Assembly: GCA_030637135.1 (NCBI GenBank)
Contig: DAOVVO010000004.1
Span: 1 to 28,855 of the forward strand
DNA: 28,855 nucleotides
Reading direction: 5' to 3'
Origin: Nitrospirota bacterium
GTDB lineage: Bacteria; Nitrospirota; Thermodesulfovibrionia; UBA6902; BMS3Bbin08
Position 1 is the stretch's first letter; each line of letters starts with the position of its first letter. Under the pieces are notes generated by a model that made no database searches, was not told the DNA's origin, and saw nothing but the letters and a program-made list of their open reading frames with translations. Positions 7,633-14,714 of the stretch are shown piece after piece. The position numbers were made by a program, and so were the translations under genes.

Positions 7633-8673
7633 TCAGCCGAAAGTTTTTTTAAGTAAAAGATGTGTATAGTGAAGAGTAACCCTTTTATTCACATTGAAAC
7701 GTAAAAAATCCTTTATTCTGGTAAAAGTACGTGCCAATTTTAGTATATCATGTAAGCCCGCTTTTTTTGAAATATCTTCTATCTCATTTGCTTTGTCCTG
7801 GTTAATCAAAAATTCTGCCCTGCCGGTGGCTTTTAACACTGCAATATCCCTTATCCAGAGATGGGCCCATTCAAACCACTCTTCCATAGAGTCCCTGTCT
7901 TCCCAGGAATCTTCTTCGGGTCTTCTGATGAGGGTCTTGAAATCATTAAATAACCTGTCTCTCTTTTCGATTAAGTCATGACTCAATGTCATCCCCAGCC
8001 TTCCACCCGAAAGCATACTGAGAATTTTTACATCTTCTTCATTGACCGTTACCTTATTTAAGATGTTTTTGTCTTTGAGTAGCGTGCTCATTTTTTTAAG
8101 GGGCAGCGGTGAAAAATTTATTTTCTGGCATCTTGAGAGAATTGTTCCCAGGATAGATTCTGGCATGGCAGAGATTAATATCAAAAGGCTCTGCGCCGGA
8201 GGTTCCTCAAGGGTTTTTAAAAAAGCATTAGCAGCAGATTGGTTAAGTGTTTCAGCTTCATCAATGATTGCAACCTTCCATTGTCCCTCAAATGACTTAA
8301 GAGACAGGGATTCCTCAAGCCCTCTTATGATATCCACCCTTATTTGTCCGTCTGTGCTCGTTATGAAAAAGACATCAGGATGAGAACTCTTGTTTATTTT
8401 TATGCACGAAGGACACGTATCACAGCAGTCAATTTCGTAATGCGTAATGCGCAATGCGGTATGTGATGTGGTTTTTGCCTCATTACTCGTAACCCTTAAC
8501 GCATTACGGTTGTTCTGGCAGTTGAGTGTCTTTGCAAAATTTATAGCGGTGAGCTTCTTCCCGATACCGTCCTCTCCTGCAAAGAGATAGGCGTGGGCAA
8601 TGCGGTTTCTCTGTACGCACCCTCTTAATATTCCTATAGCCTGTTCCTGACCAATAATATCTTTTAAGGCCAT
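7633..8673 (-). CDS. holB: DNA polymerase III subunit delta' (clamp loader)
   Basis: A 346-residue AAA+ protein of the delta' family, the subunit of the DNA polymerase III clamp loader that helps open the sliding clamp. Visible: the degenerate P-loop GEDGIGKK (33-40), zinc-site cysteines near C52, C84, C87 and C90 (CDTCPSC), the LEEPP motif after the Walker B region, and the SRC motif (sensor 1 / arginine finger). The normal family has only a few residues between the first zinc cysteine and the second; here about 25-30 extra residues (55-82) sit there, encoded by the palindromic repeat at 8436-8508. The reading frame is kept. The start overlaps the tmk stop by 10 nt. Likely functional, because the motifs around the insert are intact. 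Confidence 0.93.
   Translation of the reverse strand: MALKDIIGQEQAIGILRGCVQRNRIAHAYLFAGEDGIGKKLTAINFAKTLNCQNNRNALRVTSNEAKTTSHTALRITHYEIDCCDTCPSCIKINKSSHPDVFFITSTDGQIRVDIIRGLEESLSLKSFEGQWKVAIIDEAETLNQSAANAFLKTLEEPPAQSLLILISAMPESILGTILSRCQKINFSPLPLKKMSTLLKDKNILNKVTVNEEDVKILSMLSGGRLGMTLSHDLIEKRDRLFNDFKTLIRRPEEDSWEDRDSMEEWFEWAHLWIRDIAVLKATGRAEFLINQDKANEIEDISKKAGLHDILKLARTFTRIKDFLRFNVNKRVTLHYTHLLLKKTFG
8436..8508. repeat. Palindromic repeat element inserted in frame within holB
   Basis: A 73-nt segment bounded by CGTAATGCG (8436-8444) and its exact inverse CGCATTACG (8500-8508), with more GTAATG/CATTAC-like words between. The encoded residues (ALRVTSNE, TALRITHYE) repeat a pattern and are not family-conserved. 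A related sequence with the same GCGTAATGCGTAATG words lies in non-coding DNA at 15014-15074, showing that this is a dispersed element, not native holB sequence. Comparable in-frame palindromic insertions are known as Rickettsia palindromic elements. Confidence 0.75.
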
Positions 8674-9305
8674 ACAGTCTCCAGAACTTCTATTATTTTC
8701 TTGCTGACCTCTTCAATACTGCCTGAGGCATCAATTACTTTTATCCTATCCGGCTCTTCCTTGGCAATTTGAAGGTATCCATTCCGTACCTGGTTGTGAA
8801 ATTCTATGGTTTCTAATTCCAGCCTGTCTGTTTTCTGTGCGCCTCTGTTCCTTTCCAGTCCATCTTCAACTGCGAGATCAAGGAGAAACGTTACAAATGG
8901 CTTTAAATCAGGAACTACAATTTCGTTGAGGGCTTTTATTATTGCTGCATCTATCCCCCTGGCATAACCCTGGTAGGAAACAGTGGAATCTACAAAACGG
9001 TCGGTTATCACAATGGTATTCTGGATAAGGGCAGGATAAATCACCTCTCTTACGTGTTGAGCCCTTGATGAGTTATAGAGAAGGAGCTCTGTAAGAGGAT
9101 CCATGTGGTTTTCAGGCGATAAAAGGAGGGTCCTGATCTTTCGTCCGATTTTTGTCCCCCCTGGTTCCTCTGTAAGGAGAACCCTCTGGTTTTTGCTGCT
9201 CAGATAATTTCCGAGGAGTTGTACCTGGGTGGTTTTGCCACACCCTTCAATCCCCTCAAAAGATATGAATCCCTTGAAGCCTTGAGCGCCTTTATCCCTG
9301 GACAT
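8664..9305 (-). CDS. tmk: Thymidylate kinase
   Basis: A 213-residue nucleoside monophosphate kinase converting dTMP to dTDP. P-loop GIEGCGKTTQ (18-27), the EEPGG substrate loop, the DRFVDST motif with YQGYARG (dTMP binding) and the LID segment RNRGAQKTDRLE, whose arginines serve phosphate transfer. Length is typical; the N-terminus has about 10 extra residues before the first strand. Start ATG 9305 overlaps the upstream methyltransferase gene by 14 nt and the stop overlaps holB by 10 nt, so the genes are read as one unit. An in-frame later start is not needed. Confidence 0.95.
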   Translation of the reverse strand: MSRDKGAQGFKGFISFEGIEGCGKTTQVQLLGNYLSSKNQRVLLTEEPGGTKIGRKIRTLLLSPENHMDPLTELLLYNSSRAQHVREVIYPALIQNTIVITDRFVDSTVSYQGYARGIDAAIIKALNEIVVPDLKPFVTFLLDLAVEDGLERNRGAQKTDRLELETIEFHNQVRNGYLQIAKEEPDRIKVIDASGSIEEVSKKIIEVLETVWP

Positions 9306-10317
9306 AGGTATTCCGTAAATCTTTTAAGAGTGAAAAAACCCTCCGGGCATCGTTAAATTCCATTGAGCCTGTGCCGCAGGAAGGGGTCAGGAGAATTTGT
9401 CTTCTGAGTCTGTCTCTTGAAATATCCAGCTTTTCCAATGAGGCAAGTCCCCGCTCAAGCTGCTCTCTTAAATCCTTGAGCGTAATTTCTCTTATTGCAT
9501 CTGTCGTGGGAATGATTCCCCATGCAATAAATCCGCCGTTATGTATAAAAGCCTTTATTTCCTCAGGGTAAAGACTGATACTGTCCCAGAAAAAATAAGC
9601 ATCAAAGTTTAGTATGTCAAGCCCTGATGAAAGAACCAACGACCAGTCAGTTTTACTGCAGCAGTGAATCCCTGCAATAGCCCCTGAGGTCTTAATATGC
9701 GCAACCAGATCACTGAGCAGTCTTAACGCTTCGTCGGTATTTACACCGATATAGGTTGAGGTACCGAGGGCTGAAAGAATCGGTTCGTCAATAAATAACA
9801 CTACATTGTCAGCATAAGGACTAAGCGTTTTAATTTGCCAGTGAGCCTTGCCTTTGAGCAGTTCAAGTGAAAGCTGCCGCATTTCCTCATCAAAGTAAAT
9901 TGGTCTTTTTTGCGTATCAGTTATGCTTAATGTAAAAGTAAGGGGCCCTGTAACGTGTCCCTTGACAGCCGGCAATGTGTGATTTCTTCTCTTAAGTATA
10001 TCGATAAATGCATATAAACCTGCAGCGTATTCCTGAGAAATCGGGAATCCGTTTCCTCTTTCAATTGCCTCGTAAAAAGATGCTAATGACTGATCAGACG
10101 GAGTTTGTAAACGTATATTCTCTCCCTCGATCGCTACAAAGGGAAAACCTTCTGAGTACTGAGGAACCATGAATTCTAAAAAACTTCTGTGAGGGAGCTG
10201 GGGCCAGAATGGTATATCTACAGAGTCTAAAATGATCCTGCAAACCTCTACGGGGTCAGTGTGCGGAAAACTGCCGATACCTGTTGTACTGAAACTTTTC
10301 AGCATAATGTTAATCAT
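9292..10317 (-). CDS. Short MetE-like (UROD/MetE superfamily) methyltransferase
   Basis: A 341-residue single TIM-barrel protein matching the catalytic half of cobalamin-independent methionine synthase. GIGSFPHTDP at the N-terminus corresponds to the family's 'GSFP' loop; the expected zinc ligands are H218 and C220 (IHCC), then D239 where MetE has Glu, and C314 (TPSCG). DEP at 177-179 matches the MetE active-site strand. The N-terminal folate-binding half is absent, so the methyl donor is probably not methyltetrahydrofolate polyglutamate; short 'core MetE' enzymes of anaerobes are reported to take methyl groups from corrinoid proteins. The alternative is a UroD-like methyltransferase of another pathway. 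First gene of the run tmk-holB-ricT-metG. ATG 10317 and ATG 10305 are both possible; GGAG at about 10319-10322 does not decide. Confidence 0.75.
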   Translation of the reverse strand: MINIMLKSFSTTGIGSFPHTDPVEVCRIILDSVDIPFWPQLPHRSFLEFMVPQYSEGFPFVAIEGENIRLQTPSDQSLASFYEAIERGNGFPISQEYAAGLYAFIDILKRRNHTLPAVKGHVTGPLTFTLSITDTQKRPIYFDEEMRQLSLELLKGKAHWQIKTLSPYADNVVLFIDEPILSALGTSTYIGVNTDEALRLLSDLVAHIKTSGAIAGIHCCSKTDWSLVLSSGLDILNFDAYFFWDSISLYPEEIKAFIHNGGFIAWGIIPTTDAIREITLKDLREQLERGLASLEKLDISRDRLRRQILLTPSCGTGSMEFNDARRVFSLLKDLRNTYVQG

Positions 10318-10376
10318 ACTCCAAGGGAATAATAACTTTCAAATAGCTTTGCTCTATTGTGCATTATGAAATCTGC

Positions 10377-10405
10377 TTGCATTGTAGTGGATATAGTGTT
10401 ATAAA
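10377..10405 (+). promoter_or_regulatory. Candidate promoter for the DUF3467 gene
   Basis: TTGCAT (10377-10382), 17-nt spacer, TATAAA (10400-10405). It would give a leader of about 120 nt before the ATG at 10532. Nothing else is recognisable in 10318-10531. Confidence 0.4.
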
Positions 10406-10531
10406 AATTAATCATCTTCAAAATAATTGGTGCGACTCATCGGAATATGCCCGTATCGGGTTTCAACATTACAACTGAATACAAAAGCGTTGTAAAAGGA
10501 TTCAGACAAAACTAAACGAGGAGGAGGAAGA

Positions 10532-10816
10532 ATGTCTAAAAAACCAGGTGAGATTAAATTGAATTTCCCTGTGCATCTGCAGGCAGGTGTGTATGCAAAT
10601 AATATGCTTATTACTCACACCCGGGAGGAATTCATCATGGACTTTTCGTTTGTTCTCCCGCCGACAGGCACCGTGGTATCACGCATCATGACAAACCCCG
10701 GACATATGAAGCGTATTATCTTTGCGTTACAGGACAATGTTAAAAAATATGAGGCTAAATTCGGGACAATTATCGAGGCAGACAAGATGCAGGGGCCCCT
10801 TGAGTACAATGCTTAG
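10532..10816 (+). CDS. DUF3467 family protein
   Basis: A 94-residue protein matching the DUF3467 family: an N-terminal strand pair (YANNMLITHTREEFIMDF), the FVLPPTG turn, VVSRIMTNPGHMKRI and the helix ALQDNVKKYEAKFG. The family is small, cytosolic and uncharacterised; related proteins were linked to bacterial conjugation/phage-like clusters in some genomes, but no such genes are here. The start is certain, with GAGGAGGAGG about 5-14 nt upstream, one of the strongest ribosome sites in the window, suggesting high expression. It stands alone between a divergent operon and rlpA. Confidence 0.8.
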   Translation: MSKKPGEIKLNFPVHLQAGVYANNMLITHTREEFIMDFSFVLPPTGTVVSRIMTNPGHMKRIIFALQDNVKKYEAKFGTIIEADKMQGPLEYNA

Positions 10817-10932
10817 ATACTGAACCGCACGGAGTAATGAGTGCTCCCTGCAATCAACATAGATACTGCTCGTAACGGTCTCCAGGGACTACACTCGCTA
10901 TTTGTTTTTAATTTTGTTACAATTTCACATAC

Positions 10933-11646
10933 ATGAGTAAATTAGTAATCTGTGCGGACGTGCAGAGGTGTGTGGTATATAATTTTTTTATAAAAATTTT
11001 TCTTCCGCTTTTTGTCTTACTGTACTTTTCCTCATGTGCTTCTTCCCCTCCGGCTGTTGTCCAGCCTCCTGCATCAGACTATGTTGTTGCTTCCTGGTAT
11101 GGCAAGAAATTCCATGGAAGACTAACAGCCTCGGGTGAGAGGTACAATATGTATGACTTTACCTGTGCACATAAACAATTTCCCTTTGGTACGAGATTGC
11201 GTGTAACCAATGTGAGAAATAATAGGTCCGTTATAGTCAAGGTAAATGACAGGGGACCGTTTATCCGGGGAAGGGATATAGATCTTTCTTATGCAGCTGC
11301 GCGGCAGATTGGACTCGTAAAGGCAGGAGTTGGAAGGGTAAGAATTCAGCACCTTGGAAGAGATGTACGTTATGTCAAGAGAATTACCTATACACCGAGA
11401 GCTGCAACAGGTCCTTTAACAATCCAGTTAGGCTCATTTAAAGATGAACACAATGCCAGACGACTCATGCAAGGGCTTAAAATGAATTACCAGGATGTTC
11501 ATATAAATACGACTGTTTTATACGGACAAAAATATTACAGGGTAAGGATAGGCACGTTCAGCAACAGGGAGAGTGCCAATTCATTTGCACAAACACTGGC
11601 TCAAGAAGGGTATAGTATTTTTATAACGAAAAAGTATGAGAAATAA
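10933..11646 (+). CDS. rlpA: RlpA-like septal lipoprotein with SPOR domain
   Basis: A 237-residue lipoprotein: signal peptide ending in a lipobox (YFSSC, Cys at residue 35 of this model), a double-psi beta-barrel (about 50-145; SWYGKKFHGRLTASGE, the conserved NDRGPF motif and DLSYAAA with the Asp of the active site) and a C-terminal SPOR domain (about 160-236) that binds denuded peptidoglycan at the division site. RlpA proteins are lytic transglycosylases or structural septal factors. The start is uncertain: ATG 10933 has no ribosome site and a long leader; GTG 10972 (after AGAGG) gives a 21-residue signal peptide, the more usual lipoprotein length. A possible TACAAT box at 10918-10923 would make the ATG almost leaderless, also favouring the GTG. 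Confidence 0.9.
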   Translation: MSKLVICADVQRCVVYNFFIKIFLPLFVLLYFSSCASSPPAVVQPPASDYVVASWYGKKFHGRLTASGERYNMYDFTCAHKQFPFGTRLRVTNVRNNRSVIVKVNDRGPFIRGRDIDLSYAAARQIGLVKAGVGRVRIQHLGRDVRYVKRITYTPRAATGPLTIQLGSFKDEHNARRLMQGLKMNYQDVHINTTVLYGQKYYRVRIGTFSNRESANSFAQTLAQEGYSIFITKKYEK

Positions 11647-11658
11647 ATCCTCCGTCTA

Positions 11659-11688
11659 TTGATTTTTACTCTTTATTTATGCTATAAA
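11659..11688 (+). promoter_or_regulatory. Candidate promoter of the rpsF operon
   Basis: TTGATT (11659-11664), 18-nt spacer, TATAAA (11683-11688). It gives a leader of about 100 nt before rpsF, containing the hairpin at 11704-11727. Confidence 0.4.
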
Positions 11689-11703
11689 ACTTAATTCCTT
11701 GCT

Positions 11704-11727
11704 CTTATATCCGCTTTATTATATAAG
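11704..11727 (+). promoter_or_regulatory. Leader hairpin, possible S6:S18 autoregulatory site
   Basis: A 7-bp inverted repeat CTTATAT / ATATAAG with a 10-nt loop that starts with CCG. In many bacteria an S6:S18-binding leader RNA with a conserved CCG precedes rpsF, and the position here fits. The rest of that motif was not verified, so this is a candidate. Confidence 0.35.
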
Positions 11728-11793
11728 GGCTTTGCTCATTTTGAGTATCACGCTCTGTACAGTGCGTTGAAATTGACCCATAAGGAGAAGACA

Positions 11794-12174
11794 ATGAATT
11801 TTTACGAAAACCTCATAATCCTCGATACTAAACTCGACGATAAATCGACGGAAAACGCAATCCAAAAAATAAGGGATTTAGTTGAAAAACAAGGCGGCGA
11901 AATCCTTAAGACAGAAAACTGGGGCCGTAAAAAACTGGCTTATGAATTAAAAAAGCACACCGAAGGCATCTACGTGTTACTGCTTTTCAAAGCCCCCCCG
12001 CTTATTATTGTAGAGCTTGAACGATTTTACAAACTTTTTGACCCGCTCGTTAAGTTCTTAATAGTAAAACTCAACAAAAAACAGATAAAAACTACTGTAT
12101 CAACACTATCAGACGAGGCCAGTTCTCAAAAAGAAGAACCCGCCCCTGCAGCAGAAGGAGATAAAAATGTTTAA
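11794..12174 (+). CDS. rpsF: 30S ribosomal protein bS6
   Basis: A 126-residue bS6, which pairs with bS18 on the platform of the 30S subunit. The ferredoxin-like fold is visible: first strand YENLIILDT, the KLAYELKKHTEGIYVLL segment, ERFYKLFDPLVKFLIVK, and then a Glu/Ala/Pro-rich tail of about 25 residues. ATG 11794 is chosen because AAGGAG lies 8 nt upstream and it gives the family's N-terminus; a TTG 27 nt earlier in frame has no support. Its stop overlaps ssb by 8 nt. First gene of rpsF-ssb-rpsR, a common bacterial order. Confidence 0.96.
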   Translation: MNFYENLIILDTKLDDKSTENAIQKIRDLVEKQGGEILKTENWGRKKLAYELKKHTEGIYVLLLFKAPPLIIVELERFYKLFDPLVKFLIVKLNKKQIKTTVSTLSDEASSQKEEPAPAAEGDKNV

Positions 12175-12565
12175 TAAAATAATCCTCATAGGAAATCTTA
12201 CAAAGGATCCGGAAGTGAGGTATACCCCTCAAGGAACCTCTGTTTGCAATTTCAGGCTTGCTGTTAATCATAGATACAAGCAGGGTGACGACGTAAAGAA
12301 AGAAACCACATTTATAGACATAGTGGTATTTGGTAAACAGGCTGACACCTGCGGACAGTATCTCAACAGGGGAAGCGGCGTGCTTGTAGAAGGCAGGCTT
12401 CAGGAAAGACGGTGGGAAACAGATGAAGGACAGAAGAGAAGCAAATATGAAGTCGTTGCACAGTCAGTGCGTTTTCTTCCCAAAAGGACTGAGACGAGTG
12501 CTGCTGCTCCGTCCGGTGAGGAGACAGGCCCTCCGGAAGAAACAACAGATTTAGAACCGTTTTAA
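12167..12565 (+). CDS. ssb: Single-stranded DNA-binding protein
   Basis: A 132-residue SSB. Residues 1-105 form the OB-fold (start MFNKIILIGNLTKDPE, the FIDIVVFGKQAD strand, GSGVLVEGRL, and W103-type aromatic positions), followed by a short Ala/Ser/Gly/Glu linker and the acidic tip ending DLEPF, the docking tail for replication and repair partners. It protects single-stranded DNA as a tetramer. Ribosome site AAGGAG lies inside the end of rpsF. The position between rpsF and rpsR is the classic arrangement. Confidence 0.96.
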   Translation: MFNKIILIGNLTKDPEVRYTPQGTSVCNFRLAVNHRYKQGDDVKKETTFIDIVVFGKQADTCGQYLNRGSGVLVEGRLQERRWETDEGQKRSKYEVVAQSVRFLPKRTETSAAAPSGEETGPPEETTDLEPF

Positions 12566-12622
12566 CTATGTATAGATTTCTCCTTGACGGAACGTATTTC
12601 AAGGTGGAAAGGAGGGAGGAGA

Positions 12623-12853
12623 GTGAGATACCAGAGGAAGTTTCAAATAAGGGTAAGAAAGTTCTGTAAGTTTTGTGCGGGTAAGTCTTTGATAGACTAT
12701 AAAGATATAAGGACACTCAGAAGCTATCTTACCGAAAGAGGAAAAATTATGGCTGGAAGAATGACGGGTAATTGTGCAAAACATCAGAGAGAGTTGACTA
12801 CCGCAGTAAAGAGGGCACGGAATATAGCCCTTCTACCTTTTGTGGTGAAATAA
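12623..12853 (+). CDS. rpsR: 30S ribosomal protein bS18, zinc-type
   Basis: A 76-residue bS18 with the family core IDYKDIRTLRSYLTERGKI and the C-terminal KRARNIALLPFV. GTG 12623 is chosen: GGAGGGAGG is directly upstream, and the product has the normal length; a TTG at 12584 in the same frame would add 13 residues and put the ribosome site inside the gene. It carries C15-x-x-C18 and C51-x-x-H54, the metal-binding form known for several ribosomal proteins, whereas many bS18 proteins have lost these ligands. Its stop shares one base with the next gene (TAATG). Confidence 0.93.
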   Translation: MRYQRKFQIRVRKFCKFCAGKSLIDYKDIRTLRSYLTERGKIMAGRMTGNCAKHQRELTTAVKRARNIALLPFVVK

Positions 12854-13134
12854 TGAGGATTCCGAAGGGTTTGGTATCTCCCCTCAGCAGGGAAATTGTT
12901 GAGGCACTGTGCAAGAAAAAGTTTATTGAATTAAGAACCTCACAAGAAGAATTGACTGAAGCGGTATATGAGTTAATGCTTGATGAACTTATGGTTGAAG
13001 ACAAGCTGAATAAAGAAGTAAGAGAACTATTAAAAAAATATGATATGGAAATCGAAAAAGGTCATCTTGATTACCGTAAGCTTTTTGATCTTACAAAACA
13101 AAAAATTGTCAAGGAACGAAATATTATTTTGTGA
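12853..13134 (+). CDS. DUF507 family protein (first of a pair)
   Basis: A 93-residue, mostly helical, charged protein beginning MRIPKGLVSPLSREIVEAL, typical of DUF507 (PF04368). The ATG 12853 start overlaps the rpsR stop; an earlier in-frame start lies inside rpsR and is not needed. Composition (Glu/Lys/Leu-rich) suggests coiled helices. Function unknown. It occurs here as a tandem pair linked to the ribosomal-protein/ssb operon, which is suggestive of a translation- or growth-related role, but this rests on position alone. Confidence 0.85.
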   Translation: MRIPKGLVSPLSREIVEALCKKKFIELRTSQEELTEAVYELMLDELMVEDKLNKEVRELLKKYDMEIEKGHLDYRKLFDLTKQKIVKERNIIL

Positions 13135-13409
13135 GACTCTCTGACGAGAAGATAAGCCATTTGACCCACGTGGTTCTCAGGGGACTTCTGGACAAGGACA
13201 TAGTTCGCCTGTTAGTCGAAGAAGGCGAAATAAGAAAAGAGATGAAGCGAAGAATAATAAAAGAACTAAGAATTGCTGAGGATATAGATGCTCTGGTTAA
13301 GAAAAAGATTCTCTCCTATTCGAGGAAAATACCGGAAGGGAGTCCTGAGTGGGAGGTGCTGTATCAAAAATTTTTCAACGAAGAGGCATTAAAAAAAGGG
13401 AGAATTTAG
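13131..13409 (+). CDS. DUF507 family protein (second of a pair)
   Basis: A 92-residue protein, again helical and charged, beginning MRLSDEKISHLTHVVLRGL, the alternative DUF507 N-terminus, and ending with an IPEGSPEWEVLY..FF segment. GTG 13131 overlaps the TGA of the preceding gene (GTGA), so the two are translated together and probably form one heteromeric unit. The two paralogues differ in sequence, consistent with an old duplication. No catalytic residues are recognisable. Confidence 0.85.
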   Translation: MRLSDEKISHLTHVVLRGLLDKDIVRLLVEEGEIRKEMKRRIIKELRIAEDIDALVKKKILSYSRKIPEGSPEWEVLYQKFFNEEALKKGRI

Positions 13410-13501
13410 AGCAGTCATTTTAAGTATTATGGTAATACGTCTCAATACGCTGTCGAAGGGTTAAGTCCGGGACAGTTGAATGGGTTGATGTGCAGGTGAA
13501 A

Positions 13502-13518
13502 GAGATATCCTCTATCTC
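13502..13518 (+). terminator. Weak hairpin after the DUF507 genes
   Basis: GAGATA-TCCTC-TATCTC, a 6-bp stem followed after two bases by CTCTTTATTC. A poor T-run; at best a weak terminator for the rpsF operon. The remaining gap to 14031 holds only the small ORF at 13617-13703 and the promoter at 13956-13984; otherwise AT-rich and featureless. Confidence 0.25.
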
Positions 13519-13616
13519 AACTCTTTATTCACGAAATAAACGGATTTAGAATTTTACCATGCAGTGAAGATTTCAGAAGTTAATAGTTGATTGAAGTTAT
13601 TATGTTATACATTTAA

Positions 13617-13703
13617 CTATTTACCCAAAAAATAAGCTAAAATCATTATTCCCAAAAAAACCAAGCATACTATAACGACGATTTTTTCTATAACGAACTT
13701 CAA
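13617..13703 (-). CDS. Small single-helix membrane protein (28 residues)
   Basis: A minus-strand ORF starting at TTG 13703 and ending at TAG 13617. The ribosome site AAGGAGG stands 9 nt upstream, about as good as any in the window. The product begins MKFVIEKI and continues as one unbroken hydrophobic helix (VVIVCLVFLGIMILAYFL) ending in Gly-Lys. Positive ends and a ~20-residue helix suit a small inner-membrane protein. It lies opposite to the neighbouring genes in a 620-bp gap. No family is recognised. The lack of a clear promoter and the TTG start are the main doubts. Confidence 0.45.
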   Translation of the reverse strand: MKFVIEKIVVIVCLVFLGIMILAYFLGK

Positions 13704-13955
13704 TTGTCTAAACCTCCTTCTTATGTGCTGTGCAGGTTAATTTCTTCATGACGAATTATTAAACTGCATTTAATTGAAAATATTATATACGAAATGAAGA
13801 TAATAGATGTTTATTAATATTATTGTGTGTATCTTGTAATTGGAGAGTATTAGATAGAAGCATTAACTGCAACCCTCAAATTCTTTCTTTAACAAAGTTC
13901 TTTATATCATTTCTAAAATGAAACATTTCACATATCAATCATTTTAGACTATCGC

Positions 13956-13984
13956 TTGATAAGATGTGTGCAGTGTATTATAAT
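13956..13984 (+). promoter_or_regulatory. Strong sigma70-type promoter for the lipoprotein gene
   Basis: TTGATA (13956-13961), exactly 17 nt, TATAAT (13979-13984). Start of transcription would be about 40 nt before the ATG at 14032. Confidence 0.65.
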
Positions 13985-14031
13985 CATGCATATCCACCTG
14001 ATTTTCCAGAACAATTTCTAAAAAGGCATTC

Positions 14032-14427
14032 ATGACTAAATGTGTTTTGAGTTTCTGTGTCCTTCTGCTCATCGGATGTACTACGTTCGCAGTCAGGAAG
14101 CAACAGGAACAGTTTGAAATAGCATCACATGTGTACGAACAAGCCCTGCTCCTTGGAAAATACGAAGTTGCAAACGGTTTTAGAAAAGAACAAGCTTCGG
14201 GGAATAAGCCCTTGAATTTTGAAAGGCTCAGGAAAATTAAAGTGACTTCTTATGAATTGCGTGCCATCAAAGTTACAAAAGACAAGTCACTGGTGAATCA
14301 AACTGTTGAAATCAAGTATTACCATTTAGATTACCTGATAGAAAAGACTATCATTGACAAACAACGGTGGAAATATAATTCAGTAGAAAAACGGTGGTAT
14401 CTGCAAAGTGGTTTGCCTGATTTTTAA
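14032..14427 (+). CDS. Hypothetical small lipoprotein
   Basis: A 131-residue protein with a short lipoprotein signal peptide (MTKCVL..., lipobox LLIGC with Cys at 16), so probably anchored in the outer or inner membrane. The mature part begins with a Gln-rich helix (about 24-50) and ends in a strand-rich half containing YYHLDYLIEKT, KQRWKYN and KRWYLQSGLPDF; this alternation of helix and strands could be an NTF2-like or similar small fold, but no family is recognised. It is a single-gene unit with its own promoter and AT-rich surroundings. Confidence 0.75.
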   Translation: MTKCVLSFCVLLLIGCTTFAVRKQQEQFEIASHVYEQALLLGKYEVANGFRKEQASGNKPLNFERLRKIKVTSYELRAIKVTKDKSLVNQTVEIKYYHLDYLIEKTIIDKQRWKYNSVEKRWYLQSGLPDF

Positions 14428-14646
14428 AGGTACGTAGAGGGGGCTGGCTTACGCTTTTAATGTTCTAATTTTTTGCGTTTACTATGCTCATGTTATTGCT
14501 TAAATAAACATAGTGAGTGGTTTTTAGAACTATTGGTTTGTTGTCAAAAGTTAAAAACTCAAAAAATCTAAAAAGCATTATAATTCAGTCACGTGACGCA
14601 TTTTTTGTATCAATGTATCGAACTCTGCGACATGATAATTCTCTAC

Positions 14647-14675
14647 TTGACAGACCGATTATATAATAGTATATA
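14647..14675 (+). promoter_or_regulatory. Strong promoter for the GYD-domain gene
   Basis: TTGACA (14647-14652), 17-nt spacer, TATATA (14670-14675), about 40 nt before the ATG at 14715. The rest of 14428-14646 is AT-rich with nothing recognisable. Confidence 0.6.
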
Positions 14676-14714
14676 TGACTTATAATTATGTACCAAGAAT
14701 AGAAAGGAGGAATT

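Noticed and set aside
11767..11793. Longer start for rpsF (TTG 11767)
   Set aside because: AAGGAG fits ATG 11794, and bS6 begins there.
12584..12622. Longer start for rpsR (TTG 12584)
   Set aside because: It would place the GGAGGGAGG ribosome site inside the gene; GTG 12623 gives the normal length.
12772..12852. Longer start for the first DUF507 gene
   Set aside because: It would overlap rpsR by 80 nt; ATG 12853 matches the family start exactly.
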